Assembly (NCBI GenBank): GCA_011033025.1
Contig: WFMF01000096.1
Coordinates: forward strand, 62,001 to 126,000
Source: Beroe forskalii
Taxonomy: Eukaryota; Ctenophora; Nuda; Beroida; Beroidae
Reading direction: 5' to 3'
DNA: 64,000 nt
Shown piece after piece: positions 33,982 to 45,100 of the stretch. Numbering within the stretch: the stretch's first letter is position 1; each line of letters begins with the position of its first letter. The position numbers were made by a program, and so were the translations under genes. The notes under the pieces are model-generated. The model did no database searches. It saw only the letters and a list, made by a program, of their open reading frames with translations, and was not told the origin of the DNA.

Positions 33982-36900
33982 GGTAAAATGGTAGTACAGG
34001 AACATGGATGAATTTAGCCCCCAATAGCCCCCATTAGCCCCCATGGGGGCTACGTGAGGGGCTAATAAGGGGCTAGTGAGGGGCTAATTTTAAGAATTTA
34101 GCCCCCGTGGGCGCTAAAATAGCGTGGGGGCTATGGTGGGGCTATAGCGCCCACGGTGAGGGGCTATTAGCCCCCATTAGCCCCTCACTAGCCCTCACTA
34201 GCCCCTCACGTAGCCCCCCACGGGGCTAAAAATGAAGGTTAGCCCCTTATTAGCCCCCATTAGCCCCCACAGAAAAATTAGCCCCCATTAGCCCCCACAG
34301 TTTTAAGTTTGTGAATTTCCATGGGGGCTATTGCGCTATATGAGGGGCTATTGCTCCCATATGAGGGGCTATTGCGCCCATATGAGGGGCTAATTTGGCT
34401 GGTTTCTGGCAAAATCAGCTAGCCCCCACCAGTAGTAAATTTTGTGCTAAAAATGCAAATTTTCAAATCGTATTAAAAATTGCAAGACCACTAGCCCCCA
34501 CCGTTACAAAATACCTAACTAGGTCTCTGCCCCTTACTAGCCCCTCATTAGCCCCTTATTAGCCCCTCACTAGCCCCTTATTAGCCCCTCACTAGCCCCT
34601 CACTAGCCCCTTATTAGCCCCTCACTAGCCCCTTATTAGCCCCTCACTAGCCCCTCACTAGCCCCTTATTAGCCCCTCACTAGCCCCTCACTAGCCCCTT
34701 ATTAGCCCCTTATTAGCCCCTCACTAGCCCCTTATTAGCCCCTCACTAGCCCCTTATTAGCCCCTCACTAGCCCCTTATTAGCCCCTTATTAGCCCCTTA
34801 TTAGCCCCTTATTAGCCCCTCACTAGCCCCTTATAAGCCCCTCACTAGCCCCTTATTAGCCCCTCACTAGCCCCTTATTGGCCCTCACTAGCCCCTTATG
34901 AGCCCCTCACTAGCCCTTATTAGCCCCTCACTAGCCCCTTATTAGCCCCTCACTAGCCCCTCATTAGCCCCTCACTAGCCCCTCACTAGCCCCTTATTAG
35001 CCCCTCACTAGCCCCTCACTAGCCCCTTATTAGCCCCTCACTAGCCCCTTATTAGCCCCTCACTAGCCCCTTATAAGCCCCTCACTAGCCCCTTATTAGC
35101 CCCTCACTAGCCCCTCATGCATTCAGATCATAGTGCAGTTACTACGTCACGTGATATGTCACGTGGCAGACCACAAGAAATATCACGTGAACTCTAGTTC
35201 TCTCCAGTGCAGATTATATCTAGTGCTGATTATATCCAGTGCCGATTTTATCCGATGCTCTGTTGAATCGTAAATAAATACTAATAAGTAAAATTCGTGC
35301 GCGGCTCTTCCACTTTGATCCTTGAAGCAGAAAAATACCATTACTGATAGTGATACTAATCATTTATATTGTCAGACGCACGCCTCTTCCAGTTTGTGAT
35401 GCCCCTGGTCACTGGTTAGGGCTAGTCTAGCCCTAACCAGTGACCAGGGGCATCACAAACTTCGAGTACGAGCGTTCATTATATATCACAATGACGTCAC
35501 TCTAGCGCTTCAGAGGTTAGGATTAGGGTCGGGATTTACAAATACAATGTTTTTGATGAATTTCTCCCATCCCTAGCGCGCAACACTCTGAAGTTTGGGT
35601 TGGTCTCCCATATAAACGGGAGCCTTCATTTTCTATGACAATGACGTCACTCAGAAAAATATAATTACGCGCACCTATCACTTTAAGGACTAGGGTTAGG
35701 GTCAGGATTAGGGTCAGGATTTGTTAGGGTTAGTGTTAGGATTAAGGTTAGGGTTTTGGTTAGGGCTATGGTTAGGTTTAGGATACAGAAAAATTGACGT
35801 TTAGATCTGTGACGTCACTCAGAGCCGTTTATATGGGAGACATACCGAAGTTTGGAGGGTCGTGTTGCAAACGATGTGTGCGCGGCGGGCCGGCGGAGGG
35901 TAGGGTAACATCCTACAGCAATGTTTAGGGTAAGGATTAAGATTTGTGTTTTGCTTAGGGCCACAGTTAGGTTGAGGATACAAAAACTTGACCTTTAGAT
36001 CTGTGAGGTCACTCAGCCCTGCTTACATGCGAGACATACGCTGGTAAGGGGAAGCCGCACGCATGCATACACCTTTCCTAAGCCCTTATACTTATAGGTA
36101 CGCATATGCGAACAGGCGCCCGCGCCACGCTTCTCTGGGGGAAGCACGCAACGCACACAGGGATATACTGATACATGTTTAGCAAACGCAAACCTATACT
36201 ATGAGTATGGAGGCTTTGCTTAGGAAGGGTTTGCATTCTGCATTAAGGTTAGGGTTTTGGTTAGAGCTATGGTTAGGTTTAGAAGCAATGCTAGCGGTGT
36301 GAAGGGTGACTTCCTAATCCTTGCCTGGCGTTGCCAGGCCCCTCCGCGCACTCGCGCGCACAGACTCAAAGAGTCTGTCAGACGTTGTCTGACCCCTTTT
36401 ACCTTTGCTTTTGGCAGGCCGACTGGGGCGTGCGTCTGACAATATAAAGGATTAGTATCAGTGATGGTATTTTTCTGCTTCAAGGATCAAAGTGGAAGAG
36501 CCGCGCATGAATTTTACTTATTAGTATTTATTAACGATTCAACAGAGCATCGGATAAAATCGGCACTGGATATAATCAGCACTGGATATAATCTGCACTG
36601 GAGAGAACTAGAGTTCACGTGATATTTCTTGTGGTCTACCACGTGAAATGTCACGTGACATATCACGTGACGTAGTAACTGCACTATGATCTGAATGCAT
36701 GAGGGGCAGGTGAGGGGCTAGTGAGGGCTAAGGGCCAGTGAGGGGCCAGTAAAGGGCTAATGAGGGGCTAGTGAGGGCCAATAAGGGGCTAGTGAGGGGC
36801 CAATAAGGCCAATAAGGGGCTAATAAGGGGCTAATAAGGCCAATAAGGGGCTAGTGAGGGGCTAATAAGGGGCCAGTGAGCGGCTAGTGAGGGGCTAGTG

Positions 36901-37992
36901 AGGGGCTAATAAGGGGCTAGTGAGGGGCTAATAAGGGGCTAATAAGGGGCTAGTGAGGGGCTAATAAGGGCCATAATAAGGCCAGTGAGGGGCTAATAAG
37001 GGGCTAATAAGGGGCTAGTGAGGGGCTAGTGAGGGGCTAATAAGGGGCTAGTGAGGGGCTAACAAGGGACTAGTGAGGGGCTAATAAGGGGCTAGTGAGG
37101 GGCTAGTGAGGGGCTAATAAGGGGCTAGTGAGGGGCTAATAAGGGGCTAGTGAGGGGCTAATAGGGGGCTAGTGAGGGGCTAATAAGGGGCTAGTGAGGG
37201 GCTAATAAGGGGCTAATAATAAGGGGCTAGTGAGGGCTAATAAGGGGCTAGTGAGGGCCCAATAAGGGGCTAATAAGGGGCTAGTGAGGGGCTAATAAAG
37301 GGCTAGTGAGGGGCTAATAAGGGGCTAGTGAGGGGCTAATAAGGGGCTAGTGAGGGGCTAATAAGGGCTAGTGAGGGGCTATTAAGGGGCTAGTGAGGGG
37401 CTAGTGAGGGCCAATAAGGGGCTAATGAGGGCTAGTAAGGGGCAGAGACCTAGTTAGGTATTTTGTAACGGTGGGGGCTAGTGGTCTTGCAATTTTTAAT
37501 ACGATTTGAAAATTTGCATTTTTAGCACAAAATTTACTACTGGTGGGGGCTAGCTGATTTTGCCAGAAACCAGCCAAATTAGCCCCTCATATGGGCTATA
37601 ATAGCCCCTCATATGGGAGCAATAGCCCCTCATATGGGCGTAATAGCCCCCATGGAAATTCACAAACTTAAAAATCCGTGGGGGCTAATGGGGGCTGATT
37701 TTTCTGTGGGGGCTAATGGGGGCTAATAAGGGGCTAACCTTCATTTTAGCCCCCGTGGGGGCTACGTGAGGGGCTAGTGAGGGGCTAATGGGGCTAATGG
37801 GGCTAAATAGCCCTCACCGTGGGCGCTATAGCCCCCACCATAGCCCCCACGCTATTTTAAGTTACCACGGGGCTAAATGCTTAAAATTAGCCCCTCACTA
37901 GCCCCTTATTAGCCCCTCACGTAGCCCCCATGGGGGCTAATGGGGGCTATTGGGGGCTAAATTCATCTATGTTCCTGTACTACCATTTTACC
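33982..37992. mobile_element. Giant foldback element, copy 2 (4011 bp, inverted relative to copy 1)
   Basis: It is bounded by a perfect 8-bp duplication TCTGCATT (33974-33981 and 37993-38000), with the same GGTAAAATGGTAGTACAGGA ends as copy 1. Layout: outer arms 33982-34533 and 37441-37992; minisatellite arms 34534-35115 and 36702-37440; inner arms 35116-35383 and 36428-36701; core 35384-36427. The core and the arm-specific differences (three versus four CACGTG in the inner arms; GGCCAATAAG variants on one side only) are in reverse order relative to copy 1, so the whole element is inserted in the opposite orientation. It lies within the left target duplication of SINE-like copy B. No protein-coding capacity. 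Confidence 0.9.
35392..35460. repeat. 69-bp palindrome in foldback core, copy 2
   Basis: Same two 34-base arms as at 25586-25654, with central T instead of A, consistent with inversion of the entire core. Confidence 0.9.
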
Positions 37993-37999
37993 TCTGCAT

Positions 38000-38183
38000 T
38001 TTAAACTTCACAACACTACTAATTACAAACAAATTTGAGAATGTTGTGTCACACTTTGTGGAGTTCCTGAAGAAGAGATATTTTATCTCGAAACTGACAG
38101 TTGAATAGCGGTGCAAAGTGTATGGGTTCGATTTCATATTTGAGAATTTTTGTGTTTCACTGAAATGATCAATCACTTCAAAC
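38000..38183 (+). mobile_element. SINE-like retroposon copy B (about 184 bp)
   Basis: Second copy of the element at 31959-32378, here uninterrupted. It has the 12-bp duplication ATCAATCTGCAT on the right (38184-38195); the left copy is split and partly duplicated by insertion of foldback copy 2. The tRNA-like TATGGGTTCGATTTC box is kept. Confidence 0.65.
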
Positions 38184-38622
38184 ATCAATCTGCATCAATA
38201 AGGGATAGTTCACATATTACATAAACACTAATCACCTAGAAAGAGGTGGTGTCTGAATGATTATGTTACAAGTTTCAGTTTCATTCAGGCAGATGGTCAC
38301 TGCACTTGACAGTGCTATACCTTGGTACCAGGGGGTGACTGCTGGGGGGCCTACCTCATAAAAATCTCTCGCAATTTAAACACCTCGAAAGCTGAGGTAG
38401 GTATTGGACTGAAGATGCCTGCACACCACTCATCTTGGTGTGACTCACTTGGACCCTACTGCTCTCCACAATCCACATTGCATAATTACCTTAAGGGATC
38501 ATGTTGTTGTTCAAGTATGGAGAAAAGTCTTGCAGATTGATGTCTTGAAGAAAGATTTCTCTTTAATTCAAATAGATTACATTACATGTTATTGTAACAA
38601 ATATTCAAATACTGTAAACTTA

Positions 38623-38866
38623 AGGCTGCCGTAACGTTCGTCGGTCAATCGAATGGAATCGGTCAATCGATCAACTTCATTTGATCGGCTGATGTGTTTT
38701 AAACAGAAAATCTTTGAGCTAGTAGGGAAACAACTAAGTATTGCTACTATTGCTCATTTAAACACGATTCAAGTCATTAGGGACCAGTAAAACACATCAT
38801 TCGTTCCAATGGAGTCGATTGATTGACCAAATCCAATCGATCCACCAAGGAACGTTACGGGCACCT
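38623..38866. mobile_element. GATC-rich MITE copy 2 (about 244 bp)
   Basis: The ends are AGGCTGCCGTAACGTTCGTC and the complement of GGAACGTTACGGGCACCT. The interior shares AAACACGATTCAAGTCA and GTAGGGAAACAACT with copy 1 at 32.1 kb. It is followed by a G-rich run at 38875-38894. Confidence 0.78.
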
Positions 38867-39820
38867 GATTACTGGGGGGGGGGGCGGGGGGGGGGTTAAA
38901 ATCGGACAAAAAATGATTAGGAAATATGTGAACAATCCCTAATGCAACAATTTTGCAATTGAGTAACTTTGTTCTTTCATGCTACATCAAACCTTACACT
39001 CCTTAGAAAGATAGATAAGATAAGATAAACAGTTTTGTAATAAATACAACACAACTCTATCATTCTCATTCTTCATCATCCTTCTTCATGTCATGTACCT
39101 TACAAGGTACTCTGAATATTCAAGTAAAAATAAAACATTTATTTGCACTATGCTGTAGTGCCCTGACAAAAGTGAGTTAGCAATGAAATATTATAAAAGT
39201 CAAGATTTATCAATGTATACACAAAACATATTTGAATAAATTAAGAATCAGAAAACAAAATGATGAATAAAAACTGAAATACAAAATGGTAAAAGTTAGA
39301 AAGTTAACCATTGTGACAAAAAGTGTTGAATCCTTTCTTCTTAGCAACAAAGAGGTTCTCCATAAGATATTTGTTAAACTTTTCTTTTTGTATCAGGTAA
39401 CTAGCAGTAGCATTTCGACAGATGTTGCCCGTTTATTTCTTTTGACTGGGTGGCTATCAAGTCATCCGCGCGAGAGCGCAAAGTGACGTCCAAATGTGGA
39501 ACGTTGCGCCACGCGCGAGGGTAGGGTAACATCCTACGAAGCATGAGACACCAAAAATGATCTGTTGTACTGAAAAATAACTGCACTGTGTCACACGGAC
39601 GTCCGTCGATAATTCTCACGAGGGTCAGTCAACGGCCAAAAACGTGCGCGCGCGCATGACTTGGTCTTGTGCTTGCTTTTAGTCTTTTTTTTTACTAACC
39701 ACGTATATTTCTGATTCCTGTTTGCGTTGCGCGCCGTGCTTCCCCAGGGAAGCTGAAGCCGCGCCGCGCGCGGCGCGTACATGCACACACACCTATGTGG
39801 GCTATAAGGAAAGTCTTGTC

Positions 39821-40480
39821 GTGAAAATTAAAATCACGAATTGTGTAATTGTATTTTTATTGATGTGATTTTCACCGTAAAATCAAGCAGTGACGTAATT
39901 TCACCGCAAAATCACGTATTGACGTGATTTCACCGAAAAGTTTAAAAAAGTTTAAAAACGTCATTCCACCGTATTTGGTATTCGTAAGATGACGTATTTA
40001 GACATGACTTTACCTGCAAATCACGTATCGACTTGATCCACAGGAAAATCACGTTATATCGACATGATTTCACTGGAAAATCACGTATCGAATTCGACTT
40101 GATTTCAGTTTCTCGGGAAAAGCACTTATCAACATGATTTCACCGGAAAATCTTGTATTGTTATTTCACTGAAATTGAAAAAGCACGTATTGGCTCAACG
40201 TGTTTTCCGCTGTTTTCATGCCGTGAAAATTAAAATCACGAATTGTGTAATTGTATTTTTATTGATGTGATTTTCACCGTAAAATCTTGCCCTAACCAGG
40301 GCCCTGGTTGCGCGACACCCCTGGTTAGGGGAACGTAAAATCAAGCAGTGACGTAATTTCACCGCAAAATCACGTATTGACGTGATTTCATCGAAAAGTC
40401 ACCGAAAAATTACGTACTGAATTTGACGTGATTTCACCGAAAAATCATGTATCAACGTGCTTTTCCAGAATACCACGTAT
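39821..40480. repeat. Degenerate tandem repeat of AAAATCACGTATTGACGTGATTTCACCG type
   Basis: Units of about 25-30 bases with AATCACGTATYRACRTGATTTCACCG character (each partly palindromic around the CACGT/ACGTG parts) fill this block. The segment starting GTGAAAATTAAAATCACGAA at 39821 is duplicated at 40223, about 400 bases on; the second copy has a 48-bp insertion. Confidence 0.75.
40287..40334. mobile_element. 48-bp miniature insertion with 8-bp target duplication
   Basis: Comparison of the tandem copies at about 39821 and 40223 shows an extra 48 bases, flanked by the duplication GTAAAATC (40279-40286, 40335-40342). It begins TTGCCCTAACCAGGG and ends CCCTGGTTAGGGGAAC, giving inverted CCCTAACCAGGG ends around a 17-base centre. 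Related sequence lies at 28.24-28.32 kb and 63.90-63.95 kb. Confidence 0.82.
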
Positions 40481-42195
40481 CATGAATTATATTTATACTC
40501 ATTTTATTTTACGTACAACTTGTACAAAGGATAAAATTATTACAAATACATATTTAAACATTGAAACTGGTGCTTAAAAATATACTATTATATAAACTTA
40601 AAGTTCAATCACATCATTATAAAAATTTCTTCGTATTATGATGAATGATTAAAATATGACATTAGACTTAGAGCTTTAAACAGAGTTCAAGGGTTTTTAA
40701 GATTTAAGTATTACTGCTTTCGGAAAAGATTGTCAGTGACAATTTCTGAACAAAATATTGCCGAGAGTAACTTGTTGATGTAATATTCATTATCATATTC
40801 GGTTTTAGACAACTTTTGATAATGATTGTGATTTTAGAATTCATATTTTTTTGCCTCGTTTTATGAGATTGACCACGAATTTTGTTGTAAAATGTAAATT
40901 TAAAATACGCGCAATCAACAGACCCTGGAACTGGAAGTGTGAAATAACCTCAATCAAAATGAGGTTGTTGTGAACGTGTTCAAAATGACCACTTTACAGT
41001 TCTACTCTTTATCAATCGCACAGGGCTAAATTACACAGGAATTTGCCTCGGTTGTCAACCAATCATATTATTCAGATTCTTGATTTTCGGACTTCAACGG
41101 TCAGAATATTTCCTGGCAGTGAGTAGTGAAATCGAACCTCAAAAACAAAGATGTTCATTGCCTAGAAGATGTTAAGTTAACCAAACAGCGGAGCATCCGA
41201 AAATGATGAAAACAACAAGCTGCCACAAATATTAATAACACTGAAAAGTTGTAATTCAGCGTGATAGTGACCACTTCTCGATTTTGTTGGAATTTGGACA
41301 TTTTTGGTCATGTGCCATTTTATTCGTGTAGCTGCTCTACTGAAAATCATTTCCGAAAGACCTAGTATAATATGGACGGATCAATTAACTTATATTCCAT
41401 ATATCCTATTTATATTAAGCGTTTACGTCAATTATCTGAAGATCTTAAAATGAGTCAAAGTAGCGAATTCCTAATCCTACCAATAAATCGCGCAATTTAA
41501 CAGTACGAGGGATATGAATTAAAATTTAAATCGAACGACTTTCAAGTAACCTGCATAATGCATATTATCTCCTAAGACTTCAATATGGATAAATTTGCTT
41601 GCACCAAGACACCAAAAAATAAACTAAAACAGTATAATGAACAATCACTCAAAAAGCCATAAACAGGACCCAAAATTCTATAATGGATCATTTTTCATGA
41701 TTTCATGTTCATTTACGATTGTATAGTTGCTTCCTAAACTACTCAACTACTCGACAATAAGCCAACTAAAGCTTGATCAATGATTAAGTTAGAAATTTGT
41801 TGATTGGTTAAAAATGGCCTTCTATACAATCATTTGACGCACCAATAAAAGTTGCTGCCAGACAATTTACCAGATTTCAGAGTTTCTGGCAATTCCCTAT
41901 AAGTATATGATAGTCAGATTTATTAAAATGCACTTGCTATAGTGCTGCTATCAAAAAACTGATAAAATAAATGGGATCGGAGGAAAATGATGGTTCTCTG
42001 GTATTTAATATTACAACATATTATTTAGACTTTTTATATTTACAAAGGATAAAATTCTCAGTAAATTACATTATACATACTCGATCATCGCGATGCACTG
42101 CGCGGTGTAAACTGCGCGCGTCGTGCACCTGTGATCAATAAATTACTGAAACCTAATGAGAAAGTGTCTAGTGTGTGTTGTTGGTCACGAGACTG

Positions 42196-45100
42196 TCACG
42201 TGACTCCCTCACTCCTGAATACTTGGACAGTCTGTGTCACCACTTTGTCAGCGAATGTTTCCAGGGAGAAGGGCCAGGAGAGGCCCGCGAAGCCGTAGTG
42301 CCCGCCCGCAGTCGTGCTGATCAGACACACGTTGGGGTTCTTCCTGATCACGTCCACCGGGTACATCTGAGGGAGGGGAGTTATGGTAAGTAATCTGCTT
42401 GCATTAGTATTCACTATTCACTTTTTATGAAGGCGTCTACAGAACCATTACGGTATGGCAGCTCATCAATGAAAAGCAATGCATCGAAAAGGCCGTAAAA
42501 CTAGAAGGGGCCTGTAGAAAGTGAAACTGAAAGGATAGAATTTACTATTTATCCCTGTTTACAGTTCATAGTGCGAGCTTAGGAAAAGTCCCCAGTAGGG
42601 ATAGTTTATTTTTCTTCAGGGGTGGAGTTATGACGTTTATAGTGTATACAATAAATACACGTGCATATCGATCTAAACAGGATACATCCCTCTGGCTGCG
42701 CCCTAGGGAAGTATCAAAAAAGGAACCCAATAAACCAATATAGGCGCGTGTCTATGTATTTGGCATCATTCATATTATTTCTGCGCAACAGAATCCTCTA
42801 TTTGGCTCATCAGCTCAACTACTGTACGCCGTACAGTGTACGGCATGCTTAGAGAACTGCACGGCGAAGTAGGGCAGCAGCGTCCTTTGAGGTCCAAAAG
42901 TCGCGTTCTCACATTTATTACAAACGTTATACGGGATTATGGGCTTGCTACATAGTTTAAGGTGCGGACATATTGTTATCCGATGTTTCCAAGTTCATGA
43001 AGTGTTGATAGATGAATTCTTCAAAAGGCGGAATTTATGTTAGAGTCACAAAATATATTACACGAAACATTTCTATTATTTTATTTGTATGGGATTATGT
43101 ATTCTGAGTGTAGAAAATATAGAAGTCAAGCTCCAACTTAACTAACACTGCAATATGGAACTGTAAGTTAAGACTATTAGGACAATTACTTTAGTTCGAA
43201 CCGGCCTCTGGATAGAAATGAATAAGTCCCTTTGATCCTCAACTAAGGGCCGGTTAAATGTTATAACTCTTCACTTCGAGATCTATGCAGATGCCGCCGA
43301 GACGAGTCAAGGCGGTTTTACAGCAGGAAAAGGGTATTATAATGCTCAATTCTGGCCGTTCCATTTAATATCGGGCCAAAGTCGAGGAGGCTTATAAGAT
43401 AACAACGCTATAACCCTCGGAGAGTATAACTTTACTCCAGTGAACAAATCACGCTTCAAAGAAAGCTCTGAATACTCACATCGCCGGTGAAGCAGGGGTC
43501 GTCCTCAGCGTTCAGACACACAGTGGGGGTCAGCGTGTGACTCAGTGTCCGACTCAGACAGATGTCCTGGTAGTACTCATTCGAGCTGTTGTATCCAAAC
43601 ATTGGGGCGATGAACCTGCGGCAGGGAGATATTTCATATTCCTAAACCTTGCATATTGAGATTATATGCAAACATGATTCGTGATTCGTAACCATGATAC
43701 GTAATCGTGATATGTCATCATGATACGTAATCGTGCAACGTAATCGCGATTCGCGATACGTATTATCACATGAGTCGTGACGTAATATCATAGAAATCAG
43801 CTCGAAATAATCTAACAATCTGTCATCTGTTGTTTTTTATACTCACACGTCATCGAAATCAGTGAGATTCAAGCTGGTACTCCTTGAGAGACGTCTGAAC
43901 ATTTTCTTTGTCGATTTCGTCTTCTTGAAAACCTCCTCATTGTGGCTCATCATCTTTTTGATCCTGGAATGAACAATATCGTAGCTTCAAAGAATTCCCA
44001 GATCGTTTAGGGAGCTGTCACTCATAATAACGTCATTTGGCCATTTTAAATCCCTTCCCAGTCCCTCCCCTGTAAGCATTGGTGGAACCCCTTCCCTTGG
44101 TGGACGCCTGACGTCAGCTGAGGCCAACCCTTCTCCCCGGAAAGTCTTATTCGAGTTCAATTTGAGTATCTTCAGCTTCATTTATTAAAGTATTTGAACA
44201 TGGATTTGAATATAAGCAAGAAAGAAAGAAAGCGGAGAATATTCGCACCATAACCGACCAGTCAGGTTATAAAAAGACACTTGTATTCTTGTATGGGAGA
44301 AATCTCAAAATCTTTGCTGACTTCAACAAAGCTCTGACCCCTCGTTCCCCTGCTAGCAACTGTAAGCAATTGAAAAACCCCTCCCCATATGATATTTTGT
44401 GACAGCTCCCTAGTCCCTGAACGCATAAAACTTTCTTCAATTTGAAAAGAATTGGACTTTTAACCTTACTTTAGCCTTCTTTAACTGATGGGTCTTTAGT
44501 CTCGTTACTGATTTTCACAAAATATTAAAATAACGATTAAAATGGATTGGCAAAATGATTAAATACATTCTTCTTGTAGTTGTACCCATTTGACTGCATG
44601 CGCGGCGTACGCGCGGCTCAACCACATGTCACTGTGAATAAGAAATTCATGCTTTACATATCATTTTGTCGGAGCGCGTACCGTTTTTAACACAAATATT
44701 TGAACTTTCAGTGTTACCAGAATGGAATGACACCTGTTTAATGACCACTGTCTGGAATTTTATTTTGAGAAACATTCGTATTTATATATACCCGGATGTA
44801 TACCATGTTCACTCTTAGCAATGTTGCACACAGATATATCGAAGCTATTGTTTGTAAGGAAAGCGGATACGCAGGCATATCTCTCACTTAGTACACTCGT
44901 TCCATACGAACAAGGGAACAATACACCAGTTCTCCTGAACAGTAGGTATAGTACATTGACATTATTCCAGAAAAAGGAACATTACATTAATTGCCGTCGT
45001 TATAAATATATACGTGGTCTTTCCATCAATTTTAAATACCCTACACTCCTTCACACTTATTGTTTTAACTTCTAACAAATACTAAAGTTCCTATTTTGCC

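Larger units (their letters stand above)
38867..42195. other. Intergenic region downstream of the ABHD-like gene
   Basis: About 3.3 kb without a supportable gene. It contains a G-run near 38.88 kb, a GC-rich fragment at 39.46-39.54 kb that shares GAGGGTAGGGTAACATCCTA with the foldback core, a TTGCGCGCCGTGCTTCCCC segment (39.72-39.80 kb), the degenerate CACGTGATTTCACCG repeats (39.82-40.48 kb) and AT-rich sequence to the 3' end of the ABHD-like gene. Confidence 0.5.
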
